A stretch of DNA of 64,000 bases. It comes from Ruminococcaceae bacterium UBA7080. GTDB lineage: Bacteria > Bacillota > Clostridia > Oscillospirales > Acutalibacteraceae. Positions 60,559-64,000 of the stretch are shown piece by piece (positions within the stretch are counted from its first letter, which is position 1; every line of letters begins with the position of its first letter). The stretch covers positions 92,313 through 156,312 of the forward strand of contig DKZG01000006.1 of NCBI GenBank assembly GCA_002493595.1, in the 5' to 3' direction. Made by a program: the position numbers and the translations under genes. Under the pieces are notes generated by a model that saw nothing but the letters and a program-made list of their open reading frames with translations, searched no databases and had not been told where the DNA came from.

Positions 60559-61176
60559 ATGAGAAAAATTTTTTATACTCTTTTTATTAATATTAAATAT
60601 TATTTGCTGCACTATACGCTGCTGCCATTGGCAGCGGCGGCAATCATAACTCTATGCTGCCTGGCAGTTCATAGAAAAAAAGAAAAAAGCACGCTGTCCC
60701 TTTTTGAATATATAAAAATCCACGCTTTAAAAAAAGAGTATATCTGCCGCTTCGCACTCTCACTTTATTTGTTGATAGCAGTTCAGTCAACGGTAATAGA
60801 TCGGCTGTTCACACATCAGTTTCATCAACCGCTGTCCGACGTTTTCGGGGGCTGGCTGATAGAAGAAACACAGTACTTCTATGATCTGTCGGTTATATGG
60901 AACATTGTATTGTTTATTCCTATGGCAATGCTGATATGGATTTATACACAATACACAATAAAAAAAGATTTCCATATCACCTCACTGTTTATGAGCTCAG
61001 CAGCTTTCAGCTTTGCCGTTTCATTGTTTATTGAGTGTTCTCAAATCATTTTCAAAGTGGGTACTTTTCAATTTTCCGATTTATTTTACAACACCTTGGG
61101 CGGTGTGCTTGGCTCAGTATTTATGATAATTTTCAAAAAAATAATACATAAAAAGAAAACAAGTCTGAAAGCTTAA
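60559..61176 (+). CDS. VanZ-like membrane protein
   Basis: 205 residues, about five transmembrane helices; NIVLFIPMAMLIW, SLFIECSQIIFKVGTFQFSDLFYNTLGGVLGS carry the VanZ family's Asn, Glu-Q and D-x-x-x-N-T-x-G residues. Role in cell-envelope biology is unknown; VanZ confers low-level teicoplanin resistance in some settings. Last gene of the polysaccharide operon; no clear ribosome site. Confidence 0.85.
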   Translation: MRKIFYTLFINIKYYLLHYTLLPLAAAAIITLCCLAVHRKKEKSTLSLFEYIKIHALKKEYICRFALSLYLLIAVQSTVIDRLFTHQFHQPLSDVFGGWLIEETQYFYDLSVIWNIVLFIPMAMLIWIYTQYTIKKDFHITSLFMSSAAFSFAVSLFIECSQIIFKVGTFQFSDLFYNTLGGVLGSVFMIIFKKIIHKKKTSLKA

Positions 61177-61200
61177 AAACGAAATTCAGACTTGTTTTTT
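61159..61200 (+). terminator. Terminator of the polysaccharide operon
   Basis: ACAAGTCTGAA (61159-61169) pairs with TTCAGACTTGT (61185-61195), then T-run to 61200. The VanZ stop codon is in the loop. Confidence 0.85.
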
Positions 61201-61217
61201 ATTCAAATATTTCTCTC

Positions 61218-62294
61218 TTACCAATATCCTAACACATGCTGCAAAACTAAACTTAGTGCCGAAATACATATCCAACAGCAAAATCCCATGGCAATAGGCT
61301 TTCCGCCCTTTTTTATTAGGTTAACAAAATTTGTATTCAAGCCGATTGCACACATAGCCATTGAAATAAAGAATTTCGCCAGCCATTTGGCACCGCTGAC
61401 AAAATAATCATTATAAAAATCAGTGAACCCGCTTTGCGGCATTGCAGCCACCAAAGTTGTTATAAGAGATGCAATAACAAAATAGAGAATAAACCATGGG
61501 AAAATTTTTTTCATTGAAACCTTGGTGCCTTGAACGCCCTCTTTTTTTGCCTGTCTTGTTCTAATAAATGCAAGCACTAATGTTATCGGAATGATAGCAA
61601 GTGTTCGTGTCAGCTTCACAGTCGTTGCCTGGGCAAGAACCATACCTTGCGTGCCTTTCATACTGTCCCAAGCAGACGCAGCCGCAGTAACTGAAGAAGT
61701 ATCATTTACTGCAGTACCGGCAAAAAGTGCAAATCCATCATTTGTAAGTCCGATTGCATTACCCAATGTAGGAAAAATTAATGCAGCAATTACATTAAAA
61801 AGAAAAATAACAGATATAGACTGAGCAATTTCCTCATCATCAGCATCAATAACCGGAGCCGTTGCCGCAATTGCCGAACCGCCGCAGATGGATGAGCCAA
61901 CACCGACTAAAATGGATACCTTTTTATCCACCTTCAATATTTTGCACATAAGAAATGCAACAATCAGTGAAATTGAGATTGTAGCAATAATGACGGGAAG
62001 GCTCTTTCCGCCGACCGACAGCACGGTTTTAATATTCAGCGTAAAGCCAAGTATAATAACCGCCCACTGTAAAATTTTCTTAGAAGTGAAGGTCAATCCG
62101 GGTTTAACCCTGTCATCTGCTGTAAATTTTCCGAATATGGCTGTAATCACCATACCGATAACAATAGCAAATACAGGTGCGCCGATAACCTCAAAAGAAA
62201 AGCTGCCGATACGTAAACCGGATAAAAATGTAGATATACCCGCAATGATTGCACAGCTTAAAATTCCAATACCGTTTCTTTTTATAAAATCCAT
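61218..62294 (-). CDS. YeiH/UPF0324 family putative sulfate exporter
   Basis: 358 residues, about ten transmembrane helices, conserved core CGGSAIAATAPVIDADDEEIAQSISVIFLFN and LFAGTAVNDTSSVTAAA. The family (YeiH, YwcB-like) is annotated as sulfate exporters by similarity to the taurine-linked TauZ; direct evidence is scarce. The start follows the upstream gene's stop without a gap, so the two are one unit. Confidence 0.9.
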   Translation of the reverse strand: MDFIKRNGIGILSCAIIAGISTFLSGLRIGSFSFEVIGAPVFAIVIGMVITAIFGKFTADDRVKPGLTFTSKKILQWAVIILGFTLNIKTVLSVGGKSLPVIIATISISLIVAFLMCKILKVDKKVSILVGVGSSICGGSAIAATAPVIDADDEEIAQSISVIFLFNVIAALIFPTLGNAIGLTNDGFALFAGTAVNDTSSVTAAASAWDSMKGTQGMVLAQATTVKLTRTLAIIPITLVLAFIRTRQAKKEGVQGTKVSMKKIFPWFILYFVIASLITTLVAAMPQSGFTDFYNDYFVSGAKWLAKFFISMAMCAIGLNTNFVNLIKKGGKPIAMGFCCWICISALSLVLQHVLGYW

Positions 62295-62954
62295 CTAATA
62301 TTCCCTTATCATTTCAAAATTTTGAGCTTTTAGCACCTCAAGCAAATCAAGATTACTTTTTATCGGAGCATTTGTAATAATACCGCCCTTCGCAAGATTT
62401 TTTACAACATGGAAATCCGAACCGGATACCATCAGTTTATGATTTTGCAAAGCCCACTCATAGGCACTGTCATTCATATCCTTTCCTGTTTTGCCGTTAT
62501 AAACCTCTATACCGTCAATATAATCAGGATTACACCTGCGTATTCCGACTCTGAAAGGATGCGCTTGATAAACAAGATACCCCTTGCTGTGACAGCGCCG
62601 ATATATATCCTTTTCCCAAACCTTCATCAAATTACCTGAATTGTACAAGAATTCCTCATCCACTCCATAAATCAGATAATCATTTGCCGTAAAATAATGA
62701 CGAAGCTCAATACCTAAAAGTACTGTGAAATCCTCCCCTGCTGCTTTTTTCATTCGCCTGTAGCCCTCAAGATAAAAATCAATCTGCTTTTGCGGGCACC
62801 AGTTCGGTGTGAATGTCATTGGGCTGTAATGATCCGTTACTACAATACCGCTGTAATTCTTTTTTTTATATAATGCTACAATCTCTTCAGGTTCAACTCT
62901 GCCGCAGCGTGATACACACCCTGTGTGACAGTGAAGCTCATATTTAAATTCCAT
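62295..62954 (-). CDS. PHP-domain phosphoesterase
   Basis: 219 residues: metal motif ELHCHTGCVSRCG near the N-terminus, VVTDHYSP, GIELRHYF, QAHPFR and SGSDFH. Compact PHP protein similar to YciV/TrpH-type nucleases/phosphatases; substrate unknown. The ATG at 62954 is chosen over 62966 because the latter lies inside the -10 box. Predicted leaderless transcript; no ribosome site. Confidence 0.85.
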   Translation of the reverse strand: MEFKYELHCHTGCVSRCGRVEPEEIVALYKKKNYSGIVVTDHYSPMTFTPNWCPQKQIDFYLEGYRRMKKAAGEDFTVLLGIELRHYFTANDYLIYGVDEEFLYNSGNLMKVWEKDIYRRCHSKGYLVYQAHPFRVGIRRCNPDYIDGIEVYNGKTGKDMNDSAYEWALQNHKLMVSGSDFHVVKNLAKGGIITNAPIKSNLDLLEVLKAQNFEMIREY

Positions 62955-62961
62955 AGCATAA

Positions 62962-62990
62962 ATCATACCACAATCTTATAAATTAATCAA
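62962..62990 (-). promoter_or_regulatory. Promoter of the PHP gene, predicting a leaderless mRNA
   Basis: Minus strand TTGATT (62990-62985), 17 nt, TATGAT (62967-62962), extended -10 TGG. The ATG at 62954 is eight bases past the -10, at the expected transcription start. Confidence 0.6.
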
Positions 62991-63043
62991 CTGTTGTACA
63001 TAAATTCAGTTTCAACACATATTTACAAATTTCAACTTGATTA

Positions 63044-63072
63044 TTGCACCTAAAAAACTTACAATTTATTAT
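63044..63072 (+). promoter_or_regulatory. Promoter of the terminal membrane-protein gene
   Basis: TTGCAC (63044-63049), 17 nt, TATTAT (63067-63072); transcript start about 20 nt before the ATG. Confidence 0.5.
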
Positions 63073-63100
63073 ATAGCTGAAACAAATATGGAGAAATCAA

Positions 63101-63913
63101 ATGAAAATAACAAATATCATAAAAAATATATTATTCATTATTGCGTTATTTACAATATCTGCTGCTTTAGTATTTACCAATATTTACGGCGAAAGTGCCT
63201 TAAAACAGCAAAATATACTTATCCTTGCCCTGTTGGCTGCTGTTATTAACAGTACCGCACTGATAAGTGCAAAAACAAACAATACTCTTTATGCAGTGTC
63301 TACCTTATTTTGCTTTGCTGCTTTAGTATACCCTGTTTGCAATAAACTTAATTATTTATTATGCGGCAATAACATCCTTTTAGGATATACTATAGCTCTT
63401 ATTGCATTCATTCCTGCTGTTTTCCTGTGTTTAATAACAATATATAATAATTTGAGTAAAAAAGAAAAAAAGAATTTTTTACTCAAAATCCATACAAAAA
63501 AATTTCCATTAATCACTGTGCTGATTATAGCACTGACAGCAATCATTGTTTCATCCATATACATGGTAAAAACAGTCATAAACATTTCTGCCGATATAGA
63601 TACAAGAAAAACAGCTTATACAGATTCAATTAATCTTGCAAACGATATTGCAACGGAATATGCTCAAACCGATAAACCAATAGAACTTATTTTGCAGGAA
63701 AATAAGCTGACATATGAGCATGCACAGAATAATCTTTATATTTTTGAAAATAAATCCGGTGTGGATATAAAAATAGATATGTCATCCGTATTTGAAAAGG
63801 ATAAATCAGCAGGCTCCATTTATGTCTGCTCTGACAGTATTGGTATTGAACTGCCTCAAATATATGAAAAAACATTTTATCACTCGGAAAATACAGTAAT
63901 CTTATTAAACTAA
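63101..63913 (+). CDS. Membrane protein of unknown function
   Basis: 270 residues: four transmembrane helices in the first half (about 7-27, 36-56, 60-72 with 85-108) and another near 140-162, then an acidic/hydrophobic soluble domain (about 165-270). No family recognised. GGAG lies 9 nt before the ATG. Single-gene unit bounded by a very strong palindromic terminator. Confidence 0.7.
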   Translation: MKITNIIKNILFIIALFTISAALVFTNIYGESALKQQNILILALLAAVINSTALISAKTNNTLYAVSTLFCFAALVYPVCNKLNYLLCGNNILLGYTIALIAFIPAVFLCLITIYNNLSKKEKKNFLLKIHTKKFPLITVLIIALTAIIVSSIYMVKTVINISADIDTRKTAYTDSINLANDIATEYAQTDKPIELILQENKLTYEHAQNNLYIFENKSGVDIKIDMSSVFEKDKSAGSIYVCSDSIGIELPQIYEKTFYHSENTVILLN

Positions 63914-63915
63914 AA

Positions 63916-63960
63916 GATAAGGGGTAGGACAGATAAATTTATCTGTCCTACCCCTTATTT
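63916..63960. terminator. Very long palindromic bidirectional terminator
   Basis: A 21-bp perfect inverted repeat centred between 63937 and 63938 (arms AAGGGGTAGGACAGATAAA-like), T-rich on both outer sides. Serves the rightward membrane-protein gene and probably a leftward gene from beyond the right edge. Confidence 0.85.
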
Positions 63961-63966
63961 TATTAT

Positions 63967-64000
63967 TTATTTCTTTGTAGTAATTGCCTTTGCCTTGCTC
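63967..64000 (-). CDS. Possible 3' end of a leftward gene entering from the right edge
   Basis: On the minus strand the last codons read SKAKAITTKK then TAA (63969-63967), just before the bidirectional terminator. Only 10 codons are visible, so this is a positional guess. Confidence 0.3.
   Translation of the reverse strand, partial: SKAKAITTKK

Overview
The window reads as one contig of an AT-rich, low-GC Gram-positive anaerobe of the class Clostridia, most likely a gut Oscillospirales/Ruminococcaceae-type organism. This placement is inferred from gene content and style, not from a search. Supporting signs are strong AGGAGG-type ribosome sites, near-consensus sigma-A promoters, many hairpin-plus-T-run terminators, a T-box in front of thrS, an Ech-type energy-conserving [NiFe] hydrogenase with hyp genes, LuxS, RNase Y, a BY-kinase polysaccharide system and FIVAR/CHAP/Ig-like surface proteins. 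I saw no rRNA, tRNA, CRISPR array, insertion sequence or phage gene.

Layout. 1-1223 (-): N-terminal part of a large secreted FIVAR-type protein that runs off the left edge. 1.7-4.5 kb: argG-argH. 4.6-8.9 kb: degV, ilvE, a pseudouridine synthase, a zinc-dependent phospholipase C-like gene and luxS. 9-10.5 kb (-): a beta-lactamase-fold serine hydrolase. 10.7-16.8 kb: one likely operon with a CHAP cell-wall hydrolase, a CapD/PglF-type sugar dehydratase, the potassium channel pair TrkH/TrkA and an isolated IolB-like isomerase. 16.9-19.3 kb: a polar amino-acid ABC transporter whose binding protein looks circularly permuted. 19.4-20.8 kb (-): a membrane-anchored polysaccharide deacetylase.

21.0-30.7 kb: echABCDEF followed by hypF-hypC-hypD-hypE, one transcription unit for a membrane H2-evolving/ferredoxin-linked hydrogenase and most of its maturation; the EchF subunit carries four rather than two [4Fe-4S] motifs. 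31-32.8 kb: NfeD plus SPFH protein and a small membrane protein. 32.8-36.7 kb (-): a 38-residue, three-cysteine peptide gene, an intrinsic terminator, then two ABC half-exporters. 36.7-39.8 kb: a nucleotidyltransferase, a phosphoesterase, a PHP-type histidinol phosphatase and an unknown membrane-anchored protein. 39.9-42.1 kb (-): thrS with its T-box. 42.3-44.2 kb: rny and a Dabb-family gene.

44.65-61.18 kb: a 16-gene surface-polysaccharide operon driven by an essentially perfect extended promoter: Wzz-like modulator, tyrosine kinase, priming sugar-phosphate transferase, four GT4 glycosyltransferases, an acyltransferase, a radical SAM/SPASM protein, a three-gene cassette (DUF115/MptE-like protein, CMP-sugar-acid synthetase-like protein, HpcH/HpaI aldolase), a Wzy-like polymerase, a GT32 transferase, a Wzx-like flippase and VanZ. 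The cassette is the best candidate for an undescribed pathway: it could make, activate and transfer a 2-keto-3-deoxy sugar acid without the usual PEP-dependent synthase. 61.2-63.9 kb: a YeiH-family exporter, a PHP-domain protein and an unknown membrane protein.

Two PHP-domain genes (38451 and 62954) have promoters placed so that the start codon coincides with the predicted transcription start, suggesting leaderless mRNAs.
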